Shown in pieces: positions 1 to 8,770 of a stretch of DNA of 57,227 nt. The DNA comes from Candidatus Wallbacteria bacterium (GTDB lineage: Bacteria > Muiribacteriota > JAQTZZ01). The notes under the pieces are model-generated. The model saw nothing but the letters and a program-made list of their open reading frames with translations. It ran no database searches and was not told the origin of the DNA. The translations under genes were made by a program, and so were the position numbers. The stretch spans positions 1 through 57,227 of the forward strand of contig JAQTZZ010000027.1 of the NCBI GenBank assembly GCA_028687545.1. The letters run 5' to 3'. Every line of letters starts with the position of its first letter. Position 1 is the stretch's first letter.

Positions 1-120
1 AACGGCAAATGGTATGAACGGATCTACAATTTCGCTGCCGACGTCTCAGGCAACACGCTCTCCAATCACGATATCCCTGCCTCCTCAGGAAAGGATGTCT
101 GCCTCAAGAAAACCTGGTAA
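1..120 (+). CDS. 3' end of an unidentified protein (partial)
   Basis: The first reading frame is open from the window edge to TAA at 118-120 and encodes 39 residues ending in CLKKTW. The start lies outside the window. The segment is rich in Asn, Ser and aromatic residues, as in exported proteins, but no family can be named. The next gene starts four bases after the stop, so the two are probably co-transcribed. Confidence 0.5.
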   Translation, partial: NGKWYERIYNFAADVSGNTLSNHDIPASSGKDVCLKKTW

Positions 121-123
121 ACA

Positions 124-303
124 ATGATCCTAAAACTCGACATCCACGATCCACAGAAAGAGTTCCTGTTCGAACTCGACTTCCAACTTTCACTCACTAC
201 TGAGGAACGATTCCGCATGATGAGTGGAAATTCCAGAAAAATGCTTGAAATGCTGGTATTAAATGGACACAGAAAGCCTTTTGAGATCTTTAAAAGATCA
301 TAA
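124..303 (+). CDS. Small protein (59 aa) coupled to nucleotidyltransferase
   Basis: ATG at 124 to TAA at 301-303. The C-terminal half (RFRMMSGNSRKMLEMLVLNG, then HRKPFEIFKRS) matches a pattern I recall for small proteins encoded directly upstream of AbiEii/DUF6036-type nucleotidyltransferases. It overlaps the next gene by 41 bases in another frame, so translation is probably coupled. By position it would be the antitoxin or accessory half of a two-gene module; this is inference, as the protein has no catalytic motif. No strong Shine-Dalgarno precedes it; ribosomes may arrive from the upstream gene. Confidence 0.6.
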   Translation: MILKLDIHDPQKEFLFELDFQLSLTTEERFRMMSGNSRKMLEMLVLNGHRKPFEIFKRS

Positions 304-715
304 TGTCCGCTTTGTGGTGATCGGGGCTTTTGCATTCCCTGTCCACGGCTACTCGCGCGCCACACTGGACATAGATATTTTCATCGAATCGGCTGCGGAA
401 AATGCCGGACTGTGCAGAGAGGCTCTGATCGATTTCGGCTACGACCTTAGCGATGTCAGCGCAGAAGAGATTCTCACCAGAAAAATTCTGATCCGTCAGT
501 ACCTGGTGGAGACAGATATCCACCCGTTCGTTGCTGGAGTGACGTTTGAGGAAGTCTGGAAAAATAAAGTGACCGGAAAATTCGGCGAAGTGGAAGCATA
601 TTTTGCATCCCTTGACGACCTGATCCGCATGAAAAAAGCTGCAGGACGCCCCAAGGACATAGCCGACCTTGAAGTGCTCAGCGAGCTCAAAAAAAGATCC
701 GCACCAGGCACTTGA
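263..715 (+). CDS. Nucleotidyltransferase, AbiEii/DUF6036-like
   Basis: 150 residues. The N-terminal core reads VVIGAFAFPVHGYSRATLDIDIF (residues 18-40): the helix-turn before the catalytic strand, then the DID metal-binding pair of the nucleotidyltransferase fold. A later TDIHPF (about 90-95) would give the third acidic residue. The GG/GS signature of the family is degraded to GA. Such proteins transfer NMP to a target and often act as the toxin of type IV or similar toxin-antitoxin pairs. The small upstream gene overlaps it, which supports a two-gene module. Start taken as the ATG at 263; no close alternative looks better. Confidence 0.7.
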   Translation: MDTESLLRSLKDHNVRFVVIGAFAFPVHGYSRATLDIDIFIESAAENAGLCREALIDFGYDLSDVSAEEILTRKILIRQYLVETDIHPFVAGVTFEEVWKNKVTGKFGEVEAYFASLDDLIRMKKAAGRPKDIADLEVLSELKKRSAPGT

Positions 716-718
716 TAA

Positions 719-772
719 GATGGGGACATGTCCTGCCCGCATCTCTAGCTCAAATTACGACTTGTCCCCATC
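719..772. repeat. Inverted repeat with GATGGGGACA arms
   Basis: Ten-base perfect arms, GATGGGGACA at 719-728 and its complement TGTCCCCATC at 763-772, flank a 34-base middle. The left arm continues into a shorter palindrome (GGGGACATGTCC). It sits just after the stop of the nucleotidyltransferase gene. No T-tract follows, so it is not a standard terminator; it resembles dispersed palindromic repeats. The rest of the 217-base gap to the next gene shows no gene. Confidence 0.55.
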
Positions 773-932
773 AGAAGACTCCTGATAGATTTTGGGTGCG
801 GCTAAGAATGGTTTTGAGGGAGAATAAAAACAAGATCTGGATCATGTTGTGTTTAGATTCTGCTACAACATCTTAGAAATCAAGGCTTTACAGATTTGAG
901 TAACTCGCTGTATCATAATTAAAGAGGCTTGA

Positions 933-1247
933 ATGGATAAACTCTTTATTATCAAGGAATTAAAAAAACTTCTGTCTGACAAATTCCAGGATCTTGATCA
1001 GGTGATTCTGTATGGCTCACAAGTCAACGGCAAGGCTGATGATGACTCGGATTATGATGTTCTGATCGTGCTTTCTGATGATTTCGACTGGAAAAGGGAA
1101 AATGAAATTCTGGATGTTTGTTATGAAATCGACTTGAAGCACGATATACTGATCGACGCCAGAATCACCTCCAGGAGAGATCTGGAGACTATTATTGGCA
1201 GACAACCCTTCATCCTGAACGCCCTTGATTCAGGTGTCAGAGTATGA
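933..1247 (+). CDS. MntA-like minimal nucleotidyltransferase
   Basis: 104 residues, close to the usual length of minimal nucleotidyltransferases. ILYGSQVNGKADDDSDYDVLI (from about residue 25) is the GSxxxG...SDxDxxV signature, with both metal-binding aspartates. A third acidic residue is likely at DILIDARI (about 73-80). AAGAGG stands seven bases before the ATG. In MNT/HEPN pairs this enzyme AMPylates and silences a HEPN RNase. The stop overlaps the ATG of the next frame by four bases, the arrangement expected of that pair, but the HEPN partner here is broken. Confidence 0.8.
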   Translation: MDKLFIIKELKKLLSDKFQDLDQVILYGSQVNGKADDDSDYDVLIVLSDDFDWKRENEILDVCYEIDLKHDILIDARITSRRDLETIIGRQPFILNALDSGVRV

Positions 1248-1496
1248 CTCTTTCAGACAAAGACCGGATTCAACTTATTTTCTACAGGATCGAGAAAGCT
1301 GATCGGCTGGTTCACCAGGTCCTTCATTACATCGAAAGTTCTGGACAAGAAGTATGGCAAACTGGTGAAAACTGCTTATGAAAAGCGCACCAAAGGCGAT
1401 TACTCGGACATGGTTGTTTTTGAAGAAGAAGAAGTGAAGGATCTGTTGGACAAAACCAGCGAATTTTCCATAATAATCAAAGGGCTTCTCAAGTAA
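1244..1496 (+). pseudogene. Degraded HEPN partner of MntA
   Basis: The ATG at 1244 overlaps the upstream stop (ATGA). The frame gives MTLSDKDRIQLIFYRIEKAD, a typical HEPN start, but stops at 1379-1381. From about 1334 a second frame is open to TAA at 1494-1496. It reads KKYGKLVKTAYEKR then TKGDYSDMVVFEEEEVKDLL, which is the typical HEPN C-terminus (R..xDY....F...E). The span is 253 bases, one more than a multiple of three. The middle of a normal HEPN protein (the helix carrying AYYAMFHAA-like sequence) is missing. So the gene has both an internal deletion and a frameshift. The toxin half is presumably dead. Confidence 0.75.
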
Positions 1497-1537
1497 AAAA
1501 CCAGGTGACTCCAGAGCCAACTAATGGTATATTGTAA

Positions 1538-1564
1538 GGGTTCAGAATTCTGAACCCTTTTTTT
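1538..1564 (+). terminator. Rho-independent terminator
   Basis: A 20-base perfect palindrome, GGGTTCAGAATTCTGAACCC at 1538-1557, followed by seven T. It ends the MNT/HEPN transcript and separates it from metG. Confidence 0.85.
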
Positions 1565-1589
1565 ATATCGCTTTGTAAGGGAGACCCAC

Positions 1590-3665
1590 ATGAAAGAAAG
1601 AATACTGGTCACGAGCGCACTGCCGTATGCCAACGGACCCATCCATCTCGGCCACATCGCAGGCGCATACCTGCCTGCTGACATCTATGTCAGGTTCAAG
1701 CGCCTGACAGGAGCCGACATAGTCTATATCTGCGGAACAGACGAGCACGGCATCCCGATCACCATCTCAGCGGAACGCGAAAAGGTGACACCCAGGGAAT
1801 ACGTGGACAAATACCATAAGGTGATCAAAGGTATCTTCGACCAGTTCAATATTGAATTCGATAATTTCGGCCGAACCTCGTTCCCGCAGCATTACGACCT
1901 TTCCCAGCAGTTTTTCATGAATCTCCTGCGCAAGAACATGATCCGCCCCAGGGTTTCACAGCAGTTTTACTGCGCGAAATGCCAGAGATTCCTGGCTGAC
2001 CGCTATGTGCGCGGTACCTGCCCCAAGTGCAAAGCGGAGAATGTACGCGGCGACGAATGCACCACCTGCGGTTCCTGGCTGGAAGTGATGGAAATCCTGG
2101 AACCGCGCTGCGGGATCTGCAATGAAAAACCTGAGATCAGAGACACCAAACACTGGTATCTGCAGCTTCAGGATTTCTCCGGAAAACTCAGCACCTGGAT
2201 CGCAGGCAAAAAGGAATGGAAGGAAAACGTCACTACTTTCGTCAGATCCATGATCAAGGAAGGATTGAAGGAGAGGGCCATCACCAGGGACATTAACTGG
2301 GGAGTGCCGATTCCGCTCGACAATACAGAAGGCAAAGTGCTCTATGTCTGGTTCGACGCTCCGATCGGCTATATCTCCATCACCCGCGACTGGGCCCAGA
2401 AAATCGGCAAGCCGGATGAGTGGAAAAAATACTGGCTGGACCCGTCCTGCCGCGTGATCCATTTCATCGGCAAGGACAATATCCCCTTCCATTGCATTGT
2501 CTGGCCTTCGCTGATCATGGGCCAGGAAGAAAAGTATAATCTGCCCTTTGACGTGCCTGCCAACGAATTCTACAACCTGGAAGGCCATCAGTTCTCCAAG
2601 AGCGAAGGCTGGTATATCGAACTGGACGATTTCTTCCAGAAATACAAGGCAGACAGCATCAGATACGCCATCGCCGCCAATGCACCTGAAGCCAAGGACT
2701 CTGAATTCACCTGGAAGGATTTCCAGCTGCGGAACAACAGCGAACTAGCCAATATTTATGGAAATCTCGCCAACCGGACTCTGACTTTCGTGGATAAGTA
2801 TCATGACGGCGTGATCCCGATAGTGGAAAACCTCACAGAACCTGCCAGAAAAGTTTTATCCGAAGCCCAGAAGATCATCGATGAAATCAAAAACTGCTAT
2901 GAAAAATTCGAAGTCAGGCGGGCCTGCTTCTTTATCATGGAACTAGCCAGGCTCGGCAATAAATTTTACGACACAGAAGCGCCCTGGGCTACCCGCAAGA
3001 GCAACCTGGATAAGTGCTCTGAAACCATGTCGGTCTGCTGCCAGCTTCTGACTGCCCTTGCCTATGCGTCTTTCCCGGTGATCCCTGAATCAGCATCCAG
3101 ACTCTGGAAAATGCTCGGCTTCAAGACAGAAATCAAGATGATACCCTGGGATAAGCTCTCTGCAGTCAGGCCGTCCGGGAATCACACTTCCAGCGTGGAA
3201 ATCCTGTTCACCCGCATTGAAGACGATCAGATTGCCGAAGAGGTGAACAAGCTGCATGCCGGGAAAAAGGCCGAAGCCCCGAAACCCTCAAAAACCCCGA
3301 AATCCAAGCCTGCTGAACCAAAGAGCGAGGCTCTTAAAAGTGATCTGATCAGCATCAATGATTTCAGGAAGATCAAGCTCAAAGTGGCCAAGGTGCTTTC
3401 AGCTGAACCTGTAGCCAAGTCCGACCGTCTGCTCAAGCTCTCAATAGAAGTGGGCAGCGAGACCAGGCAGCTGGTGGCAGGCATAGCCAAGCATTACAAA
3501 CCTGAAGAGATAGTCGGGAAAAACATCATCATAGTCGCCAATCTGGAGCCGGCCAAAATCATGGGGGAAATTTCTGAGGGCATGCTGCTGGCAGCCAAGA
3601 ACGGGGAAACATTGACATTTCTAACTCCGTCCGGCGAAATCAGTTCAGGAAGCGAAATTTCATAA
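1590..3665 (+). CDS. metG: Methionyl-tRNA synthetase
   Basis: 691 residues. Attaches methionine to tRNA-Met in the cytoplasm. The class I signatures are present: PYANGPIHLGHIAGAYLPAD (HIGH motif HLGH, about residues 12-31) and QFSKSEGW (KMSKS variant KFSKS type, about 335-342). The connective peptide has paired zinc knuckles (CAKC...CPKC, CTTC...CGIC, about 128-178), the four-knuckle form. After the anticodon-binding helical domain comes a Lys/Pro-rich linker (about 565-585). The protein ends in an EMAP/Trbp111-type tRNA-binding domain (about 590-691), which usually drives dimer formation. AAGGGAG lies seven bases before the ATG. A strong terminator upstream suggests its own promoter. Confidence 0.97.
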   Translation: MKERILVTSALPYANGPIHLGHIAGAYLPADIYVRFKRLTGADIVYICGTDEHGIPITISAEREKVTPREYVDKYHKVIKGIFDQFNIEFDNFGRTSFPQHYDLSQQFFMNLLRKNMIRPRVSQQFYCAKCQRFLADRYVRGTCPKCKAENVRGDECTTCGSWLEVMEILEPRCGICNEKPEIRDTKHWYLQLQDFSGKLSTWIAGKKEWKENVTTFVRSMIKEGLKERAITRDINWGVPIPLDNTEGKVLYVWFDAPIGYISITRDWAQKIGKPDEWKKYWLDPSCRVIHFIGKDNIPFHCIVWPSLIMGQEEKYNLPFDVPANEFYNLEGHQFSKSEGWYIELDDFFQKYKADSIRYAIAANAPEAKDSEFTWKDFQLRNNSELANIYGNLANRTLTFVDKYHDGVIPIVENLTEPARKVLSEAQKIIDEIKNCYEKFEVRRACFFIMELARLGNKFYDTEAPWATRKSNLDKCSETMSVCCQLLTALAYASFPVIPESASRLWKMLGFKTEIKMIPWDKLSAVRPSGNHTSSVEILFTRIEDDQIAEEVNKLHAGKKAEAPKPSKTPKSKPAEPKSEALKSDLISINDFRKIKLKVAKVLSAEPVAKSDRLLKLSIEVGSETRQLVAGIAKHYKPEEIVGKNIIIVANLEPAKIMGEISEGMLLAAKNGETLTFLTPSGEISSGSEIS

Positions 3666-3675
3666 AACTCCTGAA

Positions 3676-3701
3676 AAATATTTTCCAGCTGGAAAATATT
3701 T
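3676..3701. repeat. 26-base perfect palindrome after metG
   Basis: AAATATTTTCCAG followed directly by its reverse complement, centred at 3688/3689. It could fold as a hairpin in the metG 3' UTR, but no T-run follows. It may act as a weak terminator, a stabilising 3' hairpin, or a protein-binding site. Confidence 0.6.
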
Positions 3702-3857
3702 GCCTGCCTCCTGATGGAATCCCAGTCTGGGAAGCACCTGTTCTATAGACATTTTCCTCAGTTTTCATTCCAGCTATTAAATGGTATATTAATTGCTAAT
3801 TTTAATGCACTGATTTATCAGTACTTATAAATTATATTATTTTTCAGAGAGGTGAGC

Positions 3858-4808
3858 ATGACTGAAATGATCAAGGTGGAAAAACTCCACAAGTACTATG
3901 GCGACGTCCATGCGGTCAAGGATGCCTCGTTTTCAGTGAAAAGAGGGGAAATCGTAGGACTGCTCGGGCCTAACGGCGCCGGAAAAACAACAATCATGAA
4001 GATAATCACCGGCTTCATGGCAGCTACTTCCGGCACGGTGGAAGTGGGAGGCCACGATGTGCTCACCCATCCATTGGATGTCAAGGAAAAGATCGGGTAT
4101 CTCCCTGAAAACAGCCCGCTCTATTTCGATATGAACGTATCTGAATATCTGCATTACATTGCGGAATTGCGGGGCATTAAACCCGGAAAAATCGGGAAAG
4201 CAGTGGAGGAAAAGGTCAAGACCTGCGGCCTGGTCTCCATGCTCTACCGCAACATCGGGGCTCTTTCCAAAGGTTTCAGGCAGAGAGTCGGCCTGGCGAG
4301 CGTGCTGCTGCACGAACCGGAAATCCTGATCCTGGACGAGCCTACCAGCGGCCTCGACCCCAGGCAGATCATTGAAATCAGGGAGCTGATCAAGGAAATC
4401 GGGCGTGAGAAAACCATCATTCTGAGCTCCCACATCCTCACCGAAGTCTCGGTGACCTGTCAGCGCGTGGTGATCATCAGCAATGGAAAAATCGTGGCCC
4501 AGGGTCCTACGGCAGACCTGGCAAGCTCTCTGTCGGGGAATGATATTGTCTATGTCACCTTCAGAGCCCCGGCCCAGGAAGTGGAAGCCAAGATTTCCAG
4601 CTTCAATTTCATTGTCAGGAAGGAATGCCAGGTTCTGGACGACGGCCTGGTGCGCTTCAAACTGGAGACTAAGAAAACACCCCGGAGCACTGAGGAGATT
4701 TTCGCCTTTGCAGTAAACAACAACTACCTGATTTCAGAACTTCACAGGGACAGCATGAGCCTGGAAGACATCTTCATCCAGCTTACAACCCAGGAGGAAG
4801 CGAAATGA
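3858..4808 (+). CDS. ABC transporter ATPase, GldA-like
   Basis: 316 residues from the ATG at 3858; AGAGAGGTGAG just upstream is a near-ideal ribosome site, favouring this start over the in-frame GTG at 3852. The nucleotide-binding domain is complete: Walker A GPNGAGKTT (about 37-45), Q-loop region, signature LSKGFRQRVGLA (about 138-149), Walker B LILDEPTSGLDP (about 158-169) and switch histidine SSHIL. The C-terminal ~100 residues are the extension seen in GldA/CcmA-type exporters. It overlaps the permease gene by four bases (ATGA). With the next three genes it forms the cluster called gliding-motility-associated ABC in Bacteroidetes; elsewhere the same cluster occurs without gliding. Confidence 0.92.
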   Translation: MTEMIKVEKLHKYYGDVHAVKDASFSVKRGEIVGLLGPNGAGKTTIMKIITGFMAATSGTVEVGGHDVLTHPLDVKEKIGYLPENSPLYFDMNVSEYLHYIAELRGIKPGKIGKAVEEKVKTCGLVSMLYRNIGALSKGFRQRVGLASVLLHEPEILILDEPTSGLDPRQIIEIRELIKEIGREKTIILSSHILTEVSVTCQRVVIISNGKIVAQGPTADLASSLSGNDIVYVTFRAPAQEVEAKISSFNFIVRKECQVLDDGLVRFKLETKKTPRSTEEIFAFAVNNNYLISELHRDSMSLEDIFIQLTTQEEAK

Positions 4809-5524
4809 CCAGGAAAATATTTTCCATCTTCAAAAAAGAACTTAAAGCCTACTTTGACTCACCGATTGCTTACGTATATCTGGTAATATTCCTCGTCACA
4901 GCCAACTGGTTCTTCTTCAAGGGCTTTTACATCATGAACGAAACTTCTCTGAAGAACTTTTTCGTGCTGCTGCCCTGGTTTTTCCTGTTCCTGGTGCCTG
5001 CGATTTCCATGCGCTCCTGGCCCGAAGAACAGAAAAGTGGAACACTCGAGGTGCTGCTGACTCTGCCTTTGACTGATGTGGAGCTGGTGCTGGGAAAATT
5101 CCTGGCAGCTCTTTCTTTTCTCGGGATTTCCCTGTTGCTCACCCTCCCCATTGCCTGGACAGCCAGCTACCTGGGAATCCTGGACTGGGGTCCTGTGATC
5201 GGTGGATATGTAGCCGCAATCCTGATGGGTGCATCATATCTCGGGATCGGATTTTTCATCTCGAGTTTCACTGAAAACCAGATCGTAGCCTTTATCCTTT
5301 CAGTGGCAGCCACCTTCGCCTTGTTCATCATTGGGGAACCGCTGGTGACAATGGTGCTGCCCGGATGGCTCACCCCTCTTTTCCAGTTTCTGGGTCTGAA
5401 TCAGCATTTCAACAACATCAGCCGCGGAGTGCTCGACATCCGCGATATAGTCTATTACCTGTCCATGATCACGGTTTTCCTGTACCTGAACGTCAAGGTG
5501 CTGGAAAGCAGACAGTGGAGGTAG
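4805..5524 (+). CDS. ABC transporter permease, GldF-like (ABC-2)
   Basis: 239 residues, integral inner-membrane protein with about six hydrophobic segments. The start FSIFKKELKAYFDSPIAYVY and the PAISMRSWPEEQKSGTLEVL segment (about 60-80) are the conserved cytoplasmic elements of ABC-2 permeases of the GldF/NosY type. It begins within the stop of the ATPase gene and is followed nine bases later by the GldG-like gene. It would form the channel worked by the upstream ATPase; the substrate is unknown. Confidence 0.9.
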   Translation: MTRKIFSIFKKELKAYFDSPIAYVYLVIFLVTANWFFFKGFYIMNETSLKNFFVLLPWFFLFLVPAISMRSWPEEQKSGTLEVLLTLPLTDVELVLGKFLAALSFLGISLLLTLPIAWTASYLGILDWGPVIGGYVAAILMGASYLGIGFFISSFTENQIVAFILSVAATFALFIIGEPLVTMVLPGWLTPLFQFLGLNQHFNNISRGVLDIRDIVYYLSMITVFLYLNVKVLESRQWR

Positions 5525-5533
5525 GAGGATAAA

Positions 5534-7201
5534 ATGGATTTCAAAGATAAAAAAAAGAATCAGTACAACATCTACCTGTCGACAGTGATCCTGCTCTGCT
5601 TTCTCGGCATTGCAAATTACCTGTGCTACCACAAATTCTTCCGGGTAGACCTCACCTCTGAAAAGCTCTATTCGCTTTCCGCACCCACCAAGAAAATACT
5701 CACTCAGCTGGATGACATCATTTCCATCAAATGCTTTTTCAGCGCCAATCTGCCGCCAGCCTACAAAAAAATCGAAGATCAGGTCCGGGATCTTCTGAGC
5801 GAATACAAGGCATATGGCGGGTCCCACCTGAACATCGAATTTTGCGACCCTAAGGACGATCCGAAATACAGGCAGCTGGCCGAGTCGCTGGGAGTTCCGG
5901 AGATCCAGATGAATGTGCTGGAAAAAGACCAGGTGCAGGCCATCAAAGGTTATCTGGGCATGGGGATTTATTTCGAGGACAAGAGCACTGCCTTGCCGGT
6001 TGTCAACGAACTGGGAAATCTGGAATATGAGATCACTTCAGGCATCAAGCGTGTCACCTGCAAAAAACTGCCTGAAATCCGTGTCGCACTCTTTGAAAAC
6101 GAGTCAGACCAGAGCATCATGGAAAAATATCAGGAACTGGTCAAGGCACTGGGCAAACTGGCTAAAGTGAGTTTCCTCAATCTCTCCAGGGAAGAGATCC
6201 CGGCCGATCTGGACCTCCTGATTCTTCTCTATCCCAAGGAAACCAGCGAAGCGGCCCGCTTCAAGATCGACCAGTATCTGGCATCAGGCGGGAAAGCCAT
6301 TTTCCTGATCCAGGTGCTGGAACCCAATCAGATGATGTATGGCACCCTGGTTGAGCATAACATGGCTAAAATCCTGAATCAGCTTGGCATGAAAGTTGAG
6401 TATAAGCTGGTCTACGACCGCTCCAGTGACTTCGCAAGCTTCAGGAACGGCTATATCACCTTCACCCAGCCATACCCTCTTTTCATCAAAATCGCCCCTT
6501 ATTACTTTGCCAAGGATCTTCCCCTCTTCAACCAGATCAGCTCAATCACCCTGCCCTGGGTCGCCGCGGTCCAGAGCACGCTTGTCAATACAGCCGAAGC
6601 TGAAATCAAAAGTCTGTTCACCAGCACTGAATACAACCAGGAGCTCAACGGCTTTTCACTGGACCCGCAGCAGAATTTCCTGATCAGCGAAAAGCAGTCT
6701 GACAAGAAAATGCTGGGAGCGGTTTTCACAGGAAAATACAAGACCTGCTATGACCACAACAGTCTGACCGCAGACATTGTGGCAGGATACCGCGAAAAAA
6801 ATCCGGCAGTCAACACCTCGGAAATCAAGATTAAAAGTTCCGCCGAAGTCCGCGTAGCCGTAATACCGGACGCACTTTTCGTTTCAGACGATTTTCTGCC
6901 CAGGCATGAAGGAAACTTGGCTTTTCTTCAGAACACTGTGGACTGGTTAACACTTGGTGAGGACCTGATGCAGATCAGGGCTAAAAACGTGTCAGAGCAT
7001 CCGCTGTTTTCCAGGGAAGCCTTCCAGAAATATTTCAAGGAAGGCAAGGACGAGGAAATCCAGAAAATCAAATTCCGGCTCAAATACCTCAACATGTTCG
7101 GTGTTTCCATCCTGGTCATGATCTTAGGCGTAATCTGGTATCTGCTGCGGGAGCGGCGCAGAATCGACTATGAGAAGAAGTACAGCGGCAGGGAGGAATG
7201 A
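5534..7201 (+). CDS. GldG-like ABC-associated protein
   Basis: 555 residues. An N-terminal membrane helix (about 14-34) is followed by FFRVDLTSEKLYSLSAPTKK, the hallmark start of the GldG/IFT52-like domain. The large periplasmic domain extends to about 515, and a second helix (about 519-538) and a basic tail (LLRERRRIDYEKK) end the protein. TAGGAGG precedes the ATG by seven bases. In the family this protein works with the ATPase and permease as an accessory, perhaps binding substrate or the cell wall. The four-gene order ATPase - permease - GldG - DUF4340 is the standard one. Confidence 0.88.
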   Translation: MDFKDKKKNQYNIYLSTVILLCFLGIANYLCYHKFFRVDLTSEKLYSLSAPTKKILTQLDDIISIKCFFSANLPPAYKKIEDQVRDLLSEYKAYGGSHLNIEFCDPKDDPKYRQLAESLGVPEIQMNVLEKDQVQAIKGYLGMGIYFEDKSTALPVVNELGNLEYEITSGIKRVTCKKLPEIRVALFENESDQSIMEKYQELVKALGKLAKVSFLNLSREEIPADLDLLILLYPKETSEAARFKIDQYLASGGKAIFLIQVLEPNQMMYGTLVEHNMAKILNQLGMKVEYKLVYDRSSDFASFRNGYITFTQPYPLFIKIAPYYFAKDLPLFNQISSITLPWVAAVQSTLVNTAEAEIKSLFTSTEYNQELNGFSLDPQQNFLISEKQSDKKMLGAVFTGKYKTCYDHNSLTADIVAGYREKNPAVNTSEIKIKSSAEVRVAVIPDALFVSDDFLPRHEGNLAFLQNTVDWLTLGEDLMQIRAKNVSEHPLFSREAFQKYFKEGKDEEIQKIKFRLKYLNMFGVSILVMILGVIWYLLRERRRIDYEKKYSGREE

Positions 7202-7202
7202 G

Positions 7203-8171
7203 ATGAAAAAAAATTTGATTTATTTTGCGATAACCGCGGCCCTCGGCATTTTTACCTACTTCATCACCAGCGGGGACAAAACATACAAGCTGGAGGTCGA
7301 AAACCGCAAGCCCTTCGCTGAACTCGATCCGGCCGGCATGGACAGGATCACGCTAAGCAGGGGCAGCAGCGAAGTCGAACTCACCAGGCAGAACGGGGGC
7401 AGCTGGAATGTCGTGAAGCTGGATTATCCGGCCGCCTCAGACAATGTAGACGGACTTGTCAAGAATATCCGCGACCTTGCGATAGTGGACATCTCCTCCA
7501 GAAATCCGGAAAAGGGGGATGTTTACGGACTTGGAAAATTAACCACGCTCGTGGAGCTTTCCCAGGGTGGAGTTACCAAGGCCAGGCTTGAAGTCGGGAA
7601 GGTCGGGCCGGACATGATTTCAACGTACTTCAAGTACACAAAAGGTCCGGAGATCTATAAGACTACCACTAATCTTTCCTACCTCTGCAACAGCGACAGC
7701 AATTACTGGATCGACAAGACTCTGATCAAACTGAAGGATGAAGAGATCAGCAGGATCCACATTCTGTGCGGCACCAGGGAAATCGAGCTTCAGCGTGACG
7801 GCCAGTGGAAATGGGCCAAACGCGGGACAGGTGAAGTTACGCTTCCAAAGGTAATGGGAACCGTCGAAACCGGTGCCTCCGGGGCACTCGCAACCAGTGA
7901 AGTCGAGTCGCTTCTTTCCACGGTCAACAACCTCGTCTGTGAAGGACTCGCCACAGGAAAAAAGCCTGACTTCACCCAGGAAGTCGACTTGTCCGGTGAA
8001 ATCGCAACCAAGGGAGGAGAGGGCATCGGGTTCAAGTTCCTCACCAAAGAAGGATCTAACTATTATGTCACTATCAGCAACAAACAGAGGGTATTTCTGG
8101 TCAATTCTTATCAACGCGACAGTCTGTTGAGGGAAGTCGATAACCTGCTGAAAAAGAAGGTACCACAGTAA
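7203..8171 (+). CDS. DUF4340-like exported protein
   Basis: 322 residues from ATG 7203, chosen because GGGAGG lies six bases upstream and a membrane anchor follows at once (NLIYFAITAALGIFTYFIT). An in-frame start at 7170 would bury the anchor. The rest is periplasmic: the pattern DPAGMDRITLSRGSSEVELT ... GGSWNVVKLDYPAASDNVDG (about 35-85) is the usual DUF4340 opening, with beta-rich repeats of the same pattern later. It is the last gene of the ABC cluster, one base after the GldG-like stop. Confidence 0.82.
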   Translation: MKKNLIYFAITAALGIFTYFITSGDKTYKLEVENRKPFAELDPAGMDRITLSRGSSEVELTRQNGGSWNVVKLDYPAASDNVDGLVKNIRDLAIVDISSRNPEKGDVYGLGKLTTLVELSQGGVTKARLEVGKVGPDMISTYFKYTKGPEIYKTTTNLSYLCNSDSNYWIDKTLIKLKDEEISRIHILCGTREIELQRDGQWKWAKRGTGEVTLPKVMGTVETGASGALATSEVESLLSTVNNLVCEGLATGKKPDFTQEVDLSGEIATKGGEGIGFKFLTKEGSNYYVTISNKQRVFLVNSYQRDSLLREVDNLLKKKVPQ

Positions 8172-8361
8172 AAAACACGGGTCGATTCTCCGAAAATCAA
8201 GAATGGCATGGGTTTTATGGTCAAGTGGTACCAAAACACCCGATGGATAAAGGACTTTTCGACCATTTGACTGCCGAAAGTATATTGTGTTGCGCTGCAA
8301 CTGTTTTTACATATTAAAAACCGTGAATTCCCGGTCAACCAAGCATTATTTAACGAATTAC

Positions 8362-8390
8362 TTGACAATTTCTTCAATAAAATTTATTTT
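8362..8390 (+). promoter_or_regulatory. Probable sigma-70 promoter of the HU gene
   Basis: A perfect -35 TTGACA at 8362-8367 and TATTTT at 8385-8390 as a -10 hexamer, 17 bases apart. It lies 46 bases before the HU start codon, in an AT-rich stretch. The -10 is only four of six to consensus. Confidence 0.55.
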
Positions 8391-8436
8391 TACAATGTAC
8401 GAATCTTAAAATACCACAGTGAAAGGGGTACGCAGA

Positions 8437-8718
8437 ATGAACAAGAGCGAACTGATCGACGCCATCGCCAAGCAGGCAAACCTGACAAAGAAAGACAGTC
8501 AGACAGCTTTGGATGCATTCACCGATTCCATCACCAAAGCTCTGAAAAAGGGCGAGAAAGTCGCTATCACCGGTTTCGGCAGCTGGGAAGTCAAAGAGAG
8601 AGCTGCACGCACCGGCCGCAATCCCCAGACCAAGAAAGCCATCAAGATCCCGGCATGCAAAGTGCCGAAGTTCCGCCCTGGCAAAAATCTGAAGGATGTC
8701 GTCAACAAGAAAAAGTAA
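8437..8718 (+). CDS. hup: DNA-binding protein HU
   Basis: 93 residues, the usual HU size. [20 protein letters not shown] opens the protein; [20 protein letters not shown] (about 46-65) is the beta-arm signature, and [16 protein letters not shown] ends it. HU bends and compacts DNA as a dimer. The start is the ATG at 8437, with AAAGGGG nine bases upstream; an in-frame GTG at 8419 has no ribosome site. It is a single-gene unit with its own promoter and terminator. Confidence 0.95.
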   Translation: MNKSELIDAIAKQANLTKKDSQTALDAFTDSITKALKKGEKVAITGFGSWEVKERAARTGRNPQTKKAIKIPACKVPKFRPGKNLKDVVNKKK

Positions 8719-8740
8719 GCTAGATTTCTTCAGTATAAAG

Positions 8741-8767
8741 AAGGCCTGTACAAACAGGCCTTTTTTT
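8741..8767 (+). terminator. Rho-independent terminator of HU
   Basis: AAGGCCTGT (8741-8749), loop ACAA, ACAGGCCTT (8754-8762), then continued T to 8767. Strong hairpin plus T-tract 22 bases after the HU stop. Confidence 0.92.
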
Positions 8768-8770
8768 ATA

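Noticed and set aside
5913-6170. Open frame inside the GldG-like gene
   Set aside because: Shadow of the real frame with no independent support; same for most other overlapping frames on either strand.
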